NCBI RefSeq assembly: GCF_002288925.2
Contig: NW_022098031.1
Span: forward strand, 12,497,047 to 12,561,046
Direction: 5' to 3'
DNA length: 64,000 bases
DNA from: Delphinapterus leucas
Taxonomy: Eukaryota > Chordata > Mammalia > Artiodactyla > Monodontidae
The position numbers were made by a program, and so were the translations under genes. Numbering within the stretch: the stretch's first letter is position 1; every line of letters starts with the position of its first letter. Below the pieces are notes generated by a model, which was not told the DNA's origin, made no database searches, and saw nothing but the letters and a program-made list of their open reading frames with translations. Of this stretch, positions 42,046 through 53,759 are shown piece by piece.

Positions 42046-43752
42046 GCCCACTCTCACCACTATTATTCAACATAGTTTTGGAAGTTTTAGCCACAGCAAT
42101 CAGAGAAGAAAAACAAATAAAAGGAATCCAAATTGGAAAAGAAGAAGTAAAACTGTCACTGTTTGCAGATGACATGATACTATACATAGAGAATCCTAAA
42201 GGTGCTACCAGAAAACTACTAGAGCTAATCAATGAATTTGGTAAAGGAGCAAGATACAAACTTAATGCACAGAAATCTCTTGCACTCCTATATATTAATG
42301 ATGAAAAATCTGAAAGAGAAATTAAGGAAACACTCCCATTTACCATTGCAACAAAAAGAATAAAATACTTAGGAATAAACCTACCTAAGGATACAAAAGG
42401 CCTGTATGCAGAAAACTGTAAGACAGTGATGAAAGAAATTAAAGACGATACAAACAGATGGAGTGATATACCATATTCTAGGATTGGAAAAAATCAGCAT
42501 TGTGAAAATGACTATACTACCGAAAGCAATCTACAGATTCAGTGCAAACCCTATGAAACTACCAATGACATTTTTCACAGACCTAGAACAAAAAGAATTC
42601 ACAATTTTTATGGAAACTCAAAAGACCCCGAATAGCCAGAGCAATCTTGAGAAAGAAAAACGAGCTGGAGAAATCAGACTCCCTGACTTCAGACTATACT
42701 ACAAAGCTACAGTAGTCAAGACAGTATGGTAGTGGCACAAAAACAGAAATATAGATCAATGGAACAGGATAGAAAGCCCAGAGAAACCCACACACATATG
42801 GTCACCTTATCTTTGATAAAGGAGGCAAGAATATACAGTGGAGAAAAGACAGCCTCTTCAATAGGTGGTGCTGGGAAAACTGGACAGCTACATGTAAAAG
42901 AATGAAATTAGAACACTTCCTAACATCATACACAAAAATAAACTCCAAATGGATTAAAGACCTAAATATAAGGCCAGACACTATAAAACTCTTAGAGAAA
43001 ACAATAGGAAGAACACACTTTGATATAAATCACAGCAAGATCCTTTTTAACCCACCTCCTAGAGAAATGGAAATAAAAACAAAAATAAACAAATGGGACC
43101 TAATGAAACTTAAAAGCTTTTGCACAGAAAAGGAAACCATAAACAAGGCGAGAAGACAACCCTCAGAATGGGAGAAAATATTTGCAAATAAAGCAACTGA
43201 CAAAGGATTAATCTCCAAAATATACACGCAGCTCATGCAGCTCAATATCAAAAGAACAAACAACCCTATAAAAAATGGGCAGAAGACTTAAGTAGACATT
43301 TCTCCAAAGAAGATATAAAGATTGCCAACGAACACATGAAAGGATGCTCAACATTACTAATCATTAGAGAAATGCAAATGAAAACTGCAGTGAGGTATCA
43401 CCTCACACCAGTCAGAATGGCCATCATCAAAAAATCTACAAACAATAAATGCTGGAGAGGGTGTGAAGAAAAGGGAACACTCTTGCACTGTTGGTGGGAA
43501 TGTAAATTGATACAGCCACTATGGAGAACAGTATGGAGGTTCCTTAAAAAACTAAAAATAGAACTACCATATGACCCAACAATCCCACTACTGGGCATAC
43601 GCCCTGAGAAAAACACAATTCAGAAAGAGTCATGTACCACAATGTTCATTGCAGCACTATTTTCAACAGCCAGGACATGGAAGCAACCTAAGTGTCCATC
43701 GACAGATGAATGGATAAAGATGTGGCACATATGGAATATTACTCAGCCATAA
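42046..43752 (+). pseudogene. LINE-1 ORF2 remnant (reverse transcriptase to C-terminus)
   Basis: ORF2 encodes the endonuclease/reverse transcriptase that copies L1 RNA at the target site. Only the part from RT motif B on is here: [16 protein letters not shown], the catalytic FADD box at 42162-42173 intact, then the thumb region, and the C-terminal cysteine-bearing segment ([18 protein letters not shown]) at about 43452-43505. It is dead: a frame change near 42488 (an extra base in an A run), a stop TAG at 42730-42732 where the family has a tyrosine codon, and further frame changes between 42733-42902 and near 43280. The endonuclease domain is absent. The first 18 codons of the first open frame belong to flanking DNA. 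Confidence 0.93.
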
Positions 43753-44104
43753 AAAGAAATGAAATTGCACTATTTGTAGTGAGGTGGATGGATCTAGAGT
43801 CTGTCATACAGAGTGAAGCACGTCTGAAAGAGAAAAACAAATACCATATGCTAACACATACTTATGGAATCTAAAAAAAGAAAAAATGTTTCTGATGAAC
43901 CTATGGGCAGGACAGGAATAAAGATGGAGGTGTAGAGAATGGACCTGAGGACATGGGGAGGGGGAAGGGTAAGCTGGGACAAAGTGAGAGAGTAGCATTG
44001 ACGTATATACACTACCAAATGTAAAACAGACAGGTAGTGGGAAGTATAAAGCAGAAACTAACACACCATTATAAAGCAGTTATACTCCAGTAAAGATGTT
44101 TTAA
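42046..44104 (+). mobile_element. 2.06-kb 5'-truncated L1, 13-bp TSD
   Basis: A younger L1 that starts inside the reverse transcriptase domain and runs to an A tail. AAAAATGCATGGG flanks it exactly at 42033-42045 and 44105-44117. The 3' UTR (from about 43754) jumps from GGTAGTGGGAAG to TATAAAGCAGAAAC at 44044/44045 and so lacks about 133 bp present in the copy at 37.26 kb. The polyadenylation-like signal is altered to CCAGTAAAG. It inserted into or beside the older L1M piece. Confidence 0.93.
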
Positions 44105-44117
44105 AAAAATGCATGGG

Positions 44118-44950
44118 TTTTCAATACATAGCTTTCATTACAGGGCACTGAAAGGAATTTTACGAGTGGTTGAATTATGGGCACATTCACATTGTTCCAA
44201 CTTTGTAAAGGAGAAATAAACAAGAAGGACTTTAACCCACACAAAAAAACCAACCTCTTTTTAAAAGAAATATTACTTGAAGTGCCCAAGAGGGTCATTA
44301 AAGACATTTTCTATGCCTCTAAATAGGCCAGTACAAGTTTTCACACTTTTTAAAAGAAATCAGTGATTGGCTGGGCAGTAAAATCACAGAAAGCTGCTAC
44401 TCAGAGAAGAAAGATTGTGTTTACTCTTTTTAATCAGACTTTAGAGACTGAGTATAAGTGAGTTTTATCAACATTGCTTATTTACATGGTATGTTTTAAC
44501 TTGTCGAAATAAGTGTGTAAATTTGCAGAAGTAATAAATCATGAGATCGGCAAATCTGGGAAAGTCTCAGAGCAGCAGCTACAGCTTAGAAACTATGGCA
44601 CGAAGGCTCTAATGTTGGTCATCTCCAGGAACATGTGGATTTGGGGACAGAGTGAAGGTTCCAGAGTGGACAGAGCATGAACAGCTTCATGTATGGGAAC
44701 CAGCTTGCAAGCTGAAGAATTTAAAACAAACGTGAAACAAATGTTTTTATTAGTTTTAAATTCTGTGTAGTATTTCACAGTTTATATGCAGAGTATTAAC
44801 TTTTAGTGCAGTAGGCTAACTGTATGAAAGGATGCTGGTTTTTCTATCTCTTTTTGTAGTTATTCTGAATAGAAAAATCACATAAGAGCTATTTCAAATC
44901 TTAAGGAAAAAAATAAAAGTAAAAATGATTGCAGTCCTGTTTCTCAGCAA
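44118..44950. other. intergenic DNA, nothing recognised
   Basis: No repeat or coding feature seen. Frames of 61-68 codons on the minus strand have no motif. Confidence 0.5.
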
Positions 44951-44954
44951 TCAT

Positions 44955-45100
44955 ACATTGATTCATTCATACAGTCATTCAACAGGGACTTTGTTAAGGA
45001 CTCTATTAGGTGAATGATATATAACAGAGAAGGAGACTTTCATGGAGCTTATCATTTAGATGAGAATTCTAGGCAGAGAAAGACAATATCAACATGATGA
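44955..45100 (+). repeat. ancient interspersed repeat fragment, class as at 30.4 kb
   Basis: Has 'ttgattcattcatacagtcattcaacagggac', 'aggagactttcatggagcttatcatttagatgag' and 'aggcagagaaagacaatatc', the same order as the beginning of the 30.4 kb copy. Confidence 0.5.
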
Positions 45101-45363
45101 GCTGCCTTTGAGGGATCACAGGATGCTCTCGCAATGTATAGCAGGGATAGCAATGTGGACTGGCTGCAACTTGAAGGAAAAGAAGAAATTATCTAGAGAA
45201 ATTATGGGCAAAAATGTTCCAGGCAAAGGAATCAATAAATCCTTTATTTTTAAGTAGAAAAAAAGAAACTGTGATGATATGCAAAACTCTTGGCTATATT
45301 TCTGAATGTTTATTCGGGATAGATCCCGACAATGCAGTTACTTCGTCAGGGCATGGGAACATT

Positions 45364-45445
45364 GTTTTTTTAAACATTTTTATCGGAGTATAATTGCTTT
45401 ACAATGGTGTGTTAGTTTCTGCTTTATAACAAAGTGAATCAGTTG
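45364..45445 (-). mobile_element. 82-bp L1 3' tip in an 11-bp TSD
   Basis: Only the last bases of L1: the plus strand reads 'aacatttttatcggagtataattgctttacaatggtgtgttagtttctgctttataacaaagtgaatcag'. ATGGGAACATT flanks it exactly at 45353-45363 and 45446-45456. An extreme 5' truncation. Confidence 0.9.
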
Positions 45446-45589
45446 ATGGGAACATTTTTAAGGCTGTTGATACAAGTCATGAGGGAGCTCCCTGCAGAAG
45501 TGGTACCCAGTTGACCTCCTATCTGTGGCACATAGGCTTACATGTTCTGCAGAGTGCTTGCGAGCATTGGAGAACTCAAGTTCATAGGT

Positions 45590-46370
45590 GAAAAACATGT
45601 CTCATATTTCTGTTTGGCAGCTCTGTGATTATTCGTGATGCTGAAGAGTTTTTCATTAATTTACTTGTTGTTTGTATTTGTCCTTTAACGTACTGTTTCT
45701 TCACATCTCTTGTTCATTTTTCTGTTTAGATCTTAGTGGCCTTTTTATTGATCCTCACGTATTGTGTCAAATTCTTTACCATTCTGATTTACCTTTTATT
45801 TCTTTTAATATTAATATTTTTAAAATATGACAATTTGTTGATTTTTTTCTTCCATTGTTTTTATGCTTTGAAAATCCTTCTCTGTCCATAGATCAAATAT
45901 TAACTGAAATGTGTCTCCGGATAGTTTATGTTCTTTGTTTACATATTATGCTTATCAAACTGTAGTGTATTTTGATATTTGTGCATGGATCTAAATTGAC
46001 TGTTTTGGAGGAGCGAGCCAGTTTTACCCTCTATTTCTTTGCTATTGATGTATTATTTGTCATCTACTGCCTTCTTCTATGTACTGCTTTAGATCTATTT
46101 CCTTTCATTGTCACTTGCGTACGTCTCATGCCTTTGTCACATGGTTTTGGGTTTTTTTAACTATTTAACTCGTTTGAAGTGTACCGTTCGTTGGCGTTAA
46201 GTGCATTCACGGTGTTGTGCAACCATCACTACTGTCCATTGGCAGAACTTTTTCATCAGCCCAAACAGTAACTCTGTGCTTATTAAACAATAACTCCTCA
46301 TTCCCTTCTCCCCCAGCATGATTTTATCATAGATTTGTAATCATTTTCAATATCTGATAGGCAGAATATC
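45590..46370 (-). mobile_element. old L1M, ORF2 end region and 3' UTR fragments
   Basis: Decayed L1M on the minus strand. The plus strand has 'tcttcacatctcttgttcatttttctgtttagatc', 'acaatttgttgatttttttcttccattgtttttatgc', 'aaaatccttctctgtccatagatcaaatatta', then a second 3' UTR-type block from 46155 ('aagtgcattcacggtgttgtgcaaccatcac', 'aacagtaactctgtgcttattaaacaataactcc'). May be two fragments. No frame survives. Confidence 0.65.
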
Positions 46371-46726
46371 ACCCAGTGCATGGCTTTTCTTTGAAGTTGA
46401 TGCTCTTCATTTACATATGGGTAGTGATGTTTGAGATGCTTCTCCTGGTTTATCTCCTATCCCATGAGTGGCTCCACCCTCCAACGATCATTTGGGCCAG
46501 AAATCTGGGTGTCATCCCAGGCTCTTCTTTCTTCCTCTCTCCTCACATCCATCAGTGTCCTTTTGATCCCCTACCACTGATACTCCTTGAGTCTCCACTT
46601 TGTTTCTACCCCACATGGGCCCTGCTGTTCTTCAGGTCCTCATCACCTGCCACAGGGATTAATGCCTCAGCCTCCGCTTCCTTTGCCTCCTCCCAGCCAT
46701 CCTTCACACTGGTGCCGCCTGATGGT

Positions 46727-47173
46727 CTTTTTTTTTTTTTTTTTTTTAATTTTGATTGAGTTGGGTCTTCGTTGCTGCGCACGGGCTTTCTCTAGTTGCG
46801 GCGAGCAGGGGCCACTCTTCGTTGCAGTGCACCGGCTTCTCACTGCAGTGGCTTCTCTTGTTGCAGAGCACTGGCTCTAGGTGCGTGGGCTTCAGTAGTT
46901 GTGGCTCGTAGGCTCTAGAGCACAGGCTCAGTAGTTGTGGCGCACGGACTCAGTAGTTGTGGCTCGCAGGATCTAGAGCACAGGCTCAGTAGTTGTGGTG
47001 CACGGGCTCAGTAGTTGTGGCTTGCAGGCTCTAGAGCACAGGCTCAGTAGTTGTGGCGCACGGGCTTAGTTGCTCTGTGGCATGTGGGATCTTCCCAGAC
47101 CAGGGCTTGAACCCACGTCCCCTACATTGGCAGGCGGACTCTCAACCACTGTGCCACCAGGGAAGCCATTCTA
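46727..47173 (-). mobile_element. CHR SINE, long subtype with triplicated module
   Basis: Minus-strand long CHR SINE, head near 'ggcttccctggtggcacagtggttgagag' and T/A tail at 46727-46747. At about 447 bp it is longer than the 335-359 bp of the other long copies because it holds three 58-bp modules. CCTGATGGT flanks it at 46718-46726 and 47174-47182. It lies in the L2. Confidence 0.93.
46892..47065. repeat. three 58-bp tandem units inside the SINE
   Basis: Units at 46892-46949, 46950-47007 and 47008-47065, each starting TCAGTAGTTGTGGC and each made of a 36-bp part containing CTCTAGAGCACAGGC (ATCTAGAGCACAGGC in unit 2) and a 22-bp part. Copies differ by only a few bases, mainly at CpG sites. 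The copies at 7.4 and 24.5 kb have one unit plus 22 bp; that at 17.5 kb has only the 22-bp part. Confidence 0.95.
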
Positions 47174-47727
47174 CCTGATGGTATTTTTAATACAAATATG
47201 ATCATGCTACAGCTCTGGCTTAAAATCTTCCTGAAGTTCATGACTTTCAGGATCAAGTTCAGATTCTTTGGCAAGGCTTTAGAAATCCACTATACCTCTT
47301 TCACCTCCGCTCCACTCTCCCCTCTACACACACACACACACAGCCAGCAAGCTTAAGCCTAACTGAATTGCATTCACACTCCAGGAAGGCCAACCTCTGT
47401 TTAGGTTCCGTATCTTTGCTCAAGTCCAGAAACCTCGCCTGTTACTCTCTTTCTCCCTTCCTCCTCCCCTCTCCGTCCCCACCACTGGCTCCAGTCTATT
47501 AGGTCTCCTGCCCCTGAGCTTCAGGTCCTTCTGCCTCCTTCCCCCTAGAAGTCACCACACTGCTATGTAATTGTCTACTCCCTAGAGGTTCCAGTTAGGA
47601 TCTCCATCTCTCACGAGCTCAGTTTACAGCACAATAAATATTTATGTAACTAGAGTGAGGGTATAGGTGTATGCCTATGCTCACTTACACTTCATTCATC
47701 TCGTAATGTTTCTTTAAAACTGATTGA

Positions 47728-47946
47728 GGGCTTCCCTGGTGGCGCAGTGGTTGAGAGTCCGCCTACCGATGCAGGGGACACGGGTTCATGTCCCGGTCCG
47801 GGAAGATCCCACATGCCGCGGAGCGGTGGGGCCCGTGAGCCATGGCCGCTGAGCCTGCGCGTCCGGAGCCTGTGCTCTGCAACGGGAGAGGCCACAGCAG
47901 TGAGAGGCCCGCGTACCACAAAAAAAAAAACAAACCAAAAAAACCC
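47728..47946 (+). mobile_element. CHR SINE, short subtype
   Basis: Starts GGGCTTCCCTGGTGGCGCAG, ends GCGTACCAC with an A tail broken by C. Body nearly consensus. I see no clear target-site duplication. Confidence 0.93.
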
Positions 47947-49050
47947 CTGAAGTTAACAAGATTTGTCTGAAATAATTTTTCACAAGGTTACTGGGAGTTG
48001 TTTTCTTCCTTGAATTCTAACTGCCACTTCCTATTGATCACAAAAGAGACCCTCACCCTTTCTTAGTCCACCTCTTGTTAAATAGAATGAGCTTCTACGT
48101 GAAAGAAACTTCCTTTTTCTACCACCCACTCAGTATTTAACTTCTGAATAAGCTGTTAATGTGCATTGTATTATGTCTATTTTTTTGCTATGTTACGGTG
48201 ACTTTTAATTGAGTTTGTCTTTGTTACACTGCCTCTTATGGCCACTTTGTTGTAACTCATTTCCTAGTAATTGCATATGTACCTTCTCTGAAATGTAATT
48301 TTCTTTGGGCTTGTAAAATGCACAGAGCAAGCCATATACATAAACCCCTTCATATAACTTTTGCTGTCATTAAAAATAGGATCAAAAATTACTACCCTGA
48401 AAGCAGAACTCTAGGTATTTAAACTGCGATTAGAAACTGTCAGGAGAACAAAAGAAGTGAATTTAGCCTAAGAGATCCCAAATTAGGGGAGGAAGCGTAA
48501 TTCTAGAGCATTATTAGGTGAAAACATTGAATCACAGTGAAAAGAAGCATTTAGTCTTTCCCTGGAAGACTATCTGAGATTCATAAAGAGTAAACTAAAT
48601 GAGCCTGGTGGTCTCCTTTTAATGGAATATCATGAATATAATAGAGCCAGCATTTAAAATGTAGCCTGACTGAGTATATATAGACTGGTGTAAATAGGTA
48701 GAAATGGCAGAAATAATACCCTTGTTGGGGTACTGCTGGAGGAATCTGTACTCCCTTTTCCCCATCATTTACGACCCAGACTTCTCAAAGTGGAGTTGGA
48801 ATTTGTGTTGCAGGACCAGCTCTGTGACACTTGAATGTCTTGAGATTTAGATTTTGAATGACTGCATTCACTATAATGTCAGCATCCATAGTAATAATTT
48901 TTTCAAGTACTTGTACAGATGGGGTTCTAAAAAGAGATTGATTATCAATTAAGTAGATAGCTATTGCAAAAGTAACCATGTAGCAGCTGTGTGAATGAGT
49001 TCTCTTAAAGGTTTACAGGAGATACACCATTTAAGCTAGCATGAAGTTAA
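47947..49050. other. intergenic DNA, nothing recognised
   Basis: About 1.1 kb without a repeat I can name; no coding signal. Confidence 0.45.
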
Positions 49051-49059
49051 TTTAAGGTT

Positions 49060-49265
49060 TAATTAATCAGCAGGTATTTATTGAACACCTACTGTGTGTC
49101 TAACACTCTGATGTGTGTAACAGCCATTGCCCTCAAGGAGACAAAGTTAATACTTATGAAACAATTTGAGGTTAATTGTGTGCTAAACTCTGGGGCACTG
49201 CATTATGGATAATAGGAGGAATCCAGAGGAGGAAGAGAGCAGTGAAGGCAGGAGTTGGAGAAGCC
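49060..49265 (+). repeat. ancient interspersed repeat fragment, class as at 30.4 kb
   Basis: Begins 'aatcagcaggtatttattgaacacctactgtgtgtctaacac', with 'cagccattgccctcaaggagac' next. Diverged and truncated. Confidence 0.5.
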
Positions 49266-49339
49266 TTCTTATGGGCAGCCTAAAGCACATGTATCTATTT
49301 ATGTTTATACATGCCCTGTATGTCTTTCCAGAAGTATTC

Positions 49340-49950
49340 CATAAACTGGTAACAGTGTTACCAAACTCAGGTTTGGCTGCTCACCACTCAAAAGACAATA
49401 ATTTGAGAGGCAAGTGTCAGTAGAAAGGAAAGTCGCTTTAATCAGGAAAGGCGGCAATCTGGGGAGAAGGTGGACTCGTGTCCTGAGACCAACTCCAAAG
49501 ATTCTGCTCAGCCATGACATTTTTTAAAGGAAAAAATATGGAGGTGGGGGGGCAGGCAGGGAGAGTCTCAGTGAATCATCGAGGCAGGAGGATAGGTTTT
49601 GCATCATTCTCCATTGTGTGCAGGCTGGCTGATTCTCTCTTCATATGTTATCTTGCCTGCATTGCTAAAGGGGCTGCTGGGGGTAAAGAGCTAGTTATTT
49701 TTTAACTACTTAATTCTTCATTCTTCTGTTCATCTAAGAAGAGACTAGATTAGGCAAGGCATGGTGTGCATTCAGGAGAGCATAAATCAGGAGTTAGTTT
49801 AAATTGCCTCGTGATCTCATTCCTGTAATTAGGTTCTTTCAAGGTTAGAGGGGACTAGAAATGGGCAAACAGGAAAGTGGCAAAGGAGATGCTTTCGCCA
49901 GTAGCTGCTTCTGCAGAAAGCACTTGGGGAAGGACTTACTCTTTTACTGT
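49340..49950 (-). mobile_element. possible solo LTR of an endogenous retrovirus (weak)
   Basis: The sequence 'ggtttggctgctcaccactcaaaagacaataatttgagaggcaagtg', 'ggaaagtcgctttaatcaggaaaggcggcaatctgggg' resembles the R/U5-side layout of some ERV LTRs in antisense. I cannot see both TG...CA ends or a target-site duplication, and no viral gene is present. It could instead be unique DNA. Confidence 0.3.
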
Positions 49951-49999
49951 ATTCTCAATCAGATCGTTTGGCTTTCTTACCTTGTGTATATATTTACTA

Positions 50000-51360
50000 T
50001 TCACAAAATAAAACGTGCGTTGTATAATTAAAGATGGTAGCTCAAGGAGCTACTCAATGGAAAAGCATCAATGCACAATTGAAAATATGGCACAGGTACA
50101 AGTACAACCTTGACTATTCAATAAATATTTATGTTTTAAAAACATCAGACAGCCTCATATAGAAAGAACATGATGTTGTAGACAAATAAAATTTCCTTTC
50201 TAAATCATTTGCAATAATTGTGATCTTAATTACCTTTTCTCCCTCCTGGTAGTATTTTTGATGTGTGGATTCCTTCCAGTGCATATTCAAGTCCAGGTGC
50301 ATATTGATGCTCTGATGATTAACAGAAGAATTTTGACACAGATGTGACATAACCTGCATATCTGATGGCACAAGTCCCATTATCGATGTGTTTCATTCTT
50401 TTTCAAGCTCCTAATCTCTGGTTATTTTAAATACTGTAGGAACTGTTGCTTGTGATCTTTTCTCTGTTTAATGCTATACATTGAAGACCTTTTTCGACTT
50501 CTAGGATCCAGATGAATCTAGATGTTTGGTGCCGATCCACAATGAGAAGATCAATAAGCTATTATTCTTATTCCGCTTCCCTATACTGAAGGGGTCTTAA
50601 TTTGCATTTGCTGATTAAAGCAGTTTGTCTGCAACGTTGACGTGAGACATGTAGTTTTAAAAGGGTCAGTACTTGCTACAAAGAGAATAACCCACTTAAA
50701 ATACCTTCAGACCCATTGCTTTTCACCTTCTTTACACCTCCTCTCCTGGAATTTAGTTCAAAGTCAGGGCTCTCAGTGGACAGAGAAAGATGCATTCCTT
50801 TCACCCCCCACCCCGCCCTGCCGACTTAGTTCAGTGCAGGCTGACGGTGCAACCGCACCACCTAAAGTAAGGTCTTCAATTCGTGATTGCCCCAAAAGGG
50901 CGCCCTGAGTGAGTCCAAGGCTGAGGACCAGGTGGGTTTGTTTTGTTTTGTTTCCAGGTGGGTTTGTTTTGTTGACAGTTTTCCCCATTGCCACATAGCT
51001 CATTCCCTGTTCTACTTGAAGATATTTGAGACATCATCAAAAATGGTTTGCTTAAGGGTGTGACAGCTGTATTTTCACAAGAAGCTTACAATAATGAAAT
51101 AAGTACCTGTAGTGGCCCTCTTCGACAAACTCCAGAAGCTTTGCACATATTAGCATATTTACCCTTCCCACATCCCTCTGAAGTGAGAAAAGGGTCATGT
51201 TTATGCTTCTCTTGATCCAAGGAAAGTAAGATACGGCAAAGGTGAAGTTTGAGGTAGGTGAGTAGAGAATGAAAGGCAGTCTTTATCTTCCCTTTAGAGT
51301 TTGCTCTCTTACTTCCTGATTGGTAACATTCAAACAGTTCCATCCTTGTGTTCATTAAAT
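50000..51360. other. intergenic DNA, nothing recognised
   Basis: About 1.4 kb. A G+C-richer patch at 50.76-50.91 kb and a local duplication of CCAGGTGGGTTTGTTTTGTT at 50.93-50.97 kb. No domain in the 76-96 codon frames. Confidence 0.45.
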
Positions 51361-51364
51361 TTGC

Positions 51365-51435
51365 TTCTTCCTTCATTCATTCACTATCAAATATTTATGA
51401 AGCACCTGTTGTACGTCAGGCGCCAGGTCAAACAT
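51365..51435 (+). repeat. ancient interspersed repeat tip, class as at 30.4 kb
   Basis: Has 'ttcattcattcactatcaaatatttatgaagcacctgttgtacgtcaggcgccagg'. Short. Confidence 0.45.
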
Positions 51436-51439
51436 GTCT

Positions 51440-52075
51440 ACAAAGCGGTGTAAACCTTCACTGTTGTACAGCAATGACTTTGGGGTTTACAGAACCCAAG
51501 CCACCTCCAAAAGGCACAGTCTGTAAACCACTGAAGTAGAATAATCGTTCATTTAATCATTCATTCAACAAGTTTTTTTTTAGCATCTGCCATGTTCTTT
51601 TAGGGTAGGCTGTCTAACATCCCTCTTAGATCTACATTTCTATAATCACTTTTTAAAATTTCTTTTTCATGTGTATTCTGCCTTTTCCTAACTTACATTC
51701 TTTTGGCGTCTGATCTTTATGACTATTGAGAATCAAGAACTTGTAGAATTTCTTTTCTGTTGCCCCACCCATAATAATGTTTAGATTAGTATTGTGCTTA
51801 CTCAGAAAAGAAATTTTTGAAAATGACAAGGAGCATGCAGAGTTAGAGTCTTCTGTATATTTAGAAAGTTGAATGGATTGACTTGTATTTCTGTACACCC
51901 CCTGGGGCAAGGGACCATTCCTGAGGCATGGAAGTAACCTAAATTTGTAAGGAGCCCCACAGTGGGAGGTATTGTGGTGTGCTGTCCTCTTAATAAAATG
52001 GGGTTTTGAGATAACAGTAACTCTGCTTATCATTAGCTTCCCCTATATTTATTAGCTGAATTGTAATTTGGATTT
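51440..52075. other. intergenic DNA, nothing recognised
   Basis: A 126-codon minus-strand frame (51653-52033) lies here. It has no domain I recognise and no similar frame nearby, so I leave it uncalled. Confidence 0.45.
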
Positions 52076-52079
52076 GTCT

Positions 52080-52520
52080 TCACCCCTTCACCTAGTTCTT
52101 TAATTTCTTTCAAACTTAGTTCCCATCTGCCCCAGGTTGCTTACTGCTTCTTCTACCTGCCTCCTACATGGACGAACTCCTACTTATCCTTCAAGATCCA
52201 GCTCCAATTCCACATCCTCTGGGAAACTTTCCCCCAGTTGTCTTACTCCCTCACTTATCCATTCACCTCACTAACTTGTTCCCTCCTTTTTGCTTCTGCA
52301 ACCCTCTGTTGATAATACCAATGTAACATGTATCCTGTTGAATTATTGTTACTTGTTTAAAGTGATCCTGCAAATGTACATTACATTTCAGAAAAGATGT
52401 TCATTAAACAGTATTTCCATTCCATTCTGTCATTTTCAGTAACTCCTAAGAAACTCCCTAAAGACAAGGATCATCAGGTATATTTTGTACCTCCAGTATC
52501 TTACCCAGCGCTCGAAACAT
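52080..52520 (+). mobile_element. L2 LINE 3' region
   Basis: Landmarks in L2 order: 'ctacatggacgaactcctacttatccttcaagatccagctcc', 'cctctgggaaactttcccccag', 'taaagacaaggatcatcaggtatattttgtacctccagtatcttacccagcgc'. The final tail is missing. Confidence 0.72.
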
Positions 52521-52524
52521 TTGC

Positions 52525-53490
52525 TTTTAGACTAGTAACAGCACACAGTAGCAGTTTTGGATAGAATAACCTCCCATGTGCCTGGCAAGGTCTTTCAGAT
52601 TTACGCCCGTGGATCAATCCCATTAGTGGTGAACGTGGACTAGAGCCAAGAGAAGGAGTTGGATCCAAATGCTGACAAGGCGGCAGGATCTGCTCCCCAC
52701 ATGTGGCCCCAAGCCTGTGCTGTGTATGCCAGCCTCCAGTTAATCAGTCCGTTTCTAGAACAGGTGTTCTTTGTCCTGCATACTGTCGCTGAGAGCAGAG
52801 GGGAAGAGTTGGCCGCCTGGTCAGCATTTGCGTAAACAGATGCTATAAAGGAAAAGCTTCGATTGCCTGCTGTGAAAGCAGTTTGGGAGTGACTTGAGGA
52901 GTGTCCTCCCTTCTAAGAGCAAGGCTCGTCTTTGCATGTGCCTGACCCCTCCTTCACCCCCAGGTGTCAGAGCCTTTTCTAGAAACCAAGGTTTTCTATG
53001 CTGCTCATTCCTCCTGTTGAGAACCTAACACCCCTCACTGTACTGGGAGCCCAGTGGTCCTTATGACTTGGATAGGTCCAGATGGTTTAGAGGTGGGACT
53101 GAAAAGTGTCTCTGTCTTATTTTTAAAAGAGTTGCCATTTCCTTTATGAAATTAAAACAACAATGATGACAGTAACAACCAGTAAGACTACATGCTCTGG
53201 AGAGGTGTCAACTCTCAGATAAGATAGAAAAGTAGAAGGTCCCTGTTAGTCTTACCCTCAGCCTGGAGCTGGATCCGCCCTTAGCTTCTGGGTGTTTCCC
53301 GGTCATTGGGATGCCGAGTGTGGTCATCCGAGAATTGGTCACCATCATCTACCTCCTGGGATATGGAAGCATCTCATTAGTAGCGATTACTTATGATTTT
53401 ACACCTAGAAAACTGGAATGACAGTATGCTAGAAAACTGTGGGTGGGGGGGAACATTAGACCACAGAAATAATAACAGGTAATATCACCA
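52525..53490. other. intergenic DNA, nothing recognised
   Basis: About 1 kb with moderate G+C. No exon or named repeat. Confidence 0.5.
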
Positions 53491-53759
53491 CCGATATCAA
53501 CAATTAATGTTTCTGTATGTCCAGCACTGTGCTAAACAGTTTACATGTTGGGCATTTACTATGCGCTGGCACTAAGCCCATCTGCCAAAATCTTGTCAGA
53601 ATCATAATTGGCACCCTGATTTGTATGGCTATAAAACCGAAACTCCTTGGGGGAGTCTGGGTAAGGGATTCATTTGTGGAAACTCTCTGTTCTATTTTTG
53701 CATCTTTTCCGGAAGTCCAAGAGTAGTTCGAAATAATGTTTTTTTCAAAACTCAGAACA

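Larger units (their letters stand above)
46430..47650 (+). mobile_element. L2 LINE, split by a long CHR SINE
   Basis: L2 3' region on the plus strand: 'ctgggtgtcatcccaggctcttc', 'cctcatcacctgcc', then after the SINE 'aatatgatcatgctacagctctggcttaaaatcttcc', 'ggatcaagttcagattctttggcaaggc', 'cactccaggaaggcc', 'tttgctcaagtccagaaacctcgcc' and a final 'acagcacaataaatatttatg'. A (CA)n run lies at 47325-47342. The 97- and 127-codon frames are L2 and SINE read-through. Confidence 0.78.

Noticed and set aside
46892..47065. CRISPR-like regular repeats
   Set aside because: The regularity is a tandem 58-bp module within a SINE in a mammalian genome; there are no distinct spacers.
51653..52033. 126-codon minus-strand frame
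   Set aside because: The longest non-repeat frame, but no domain, and the lysine/phenylalanine-rich composition is what A+T-rich DNA gives.
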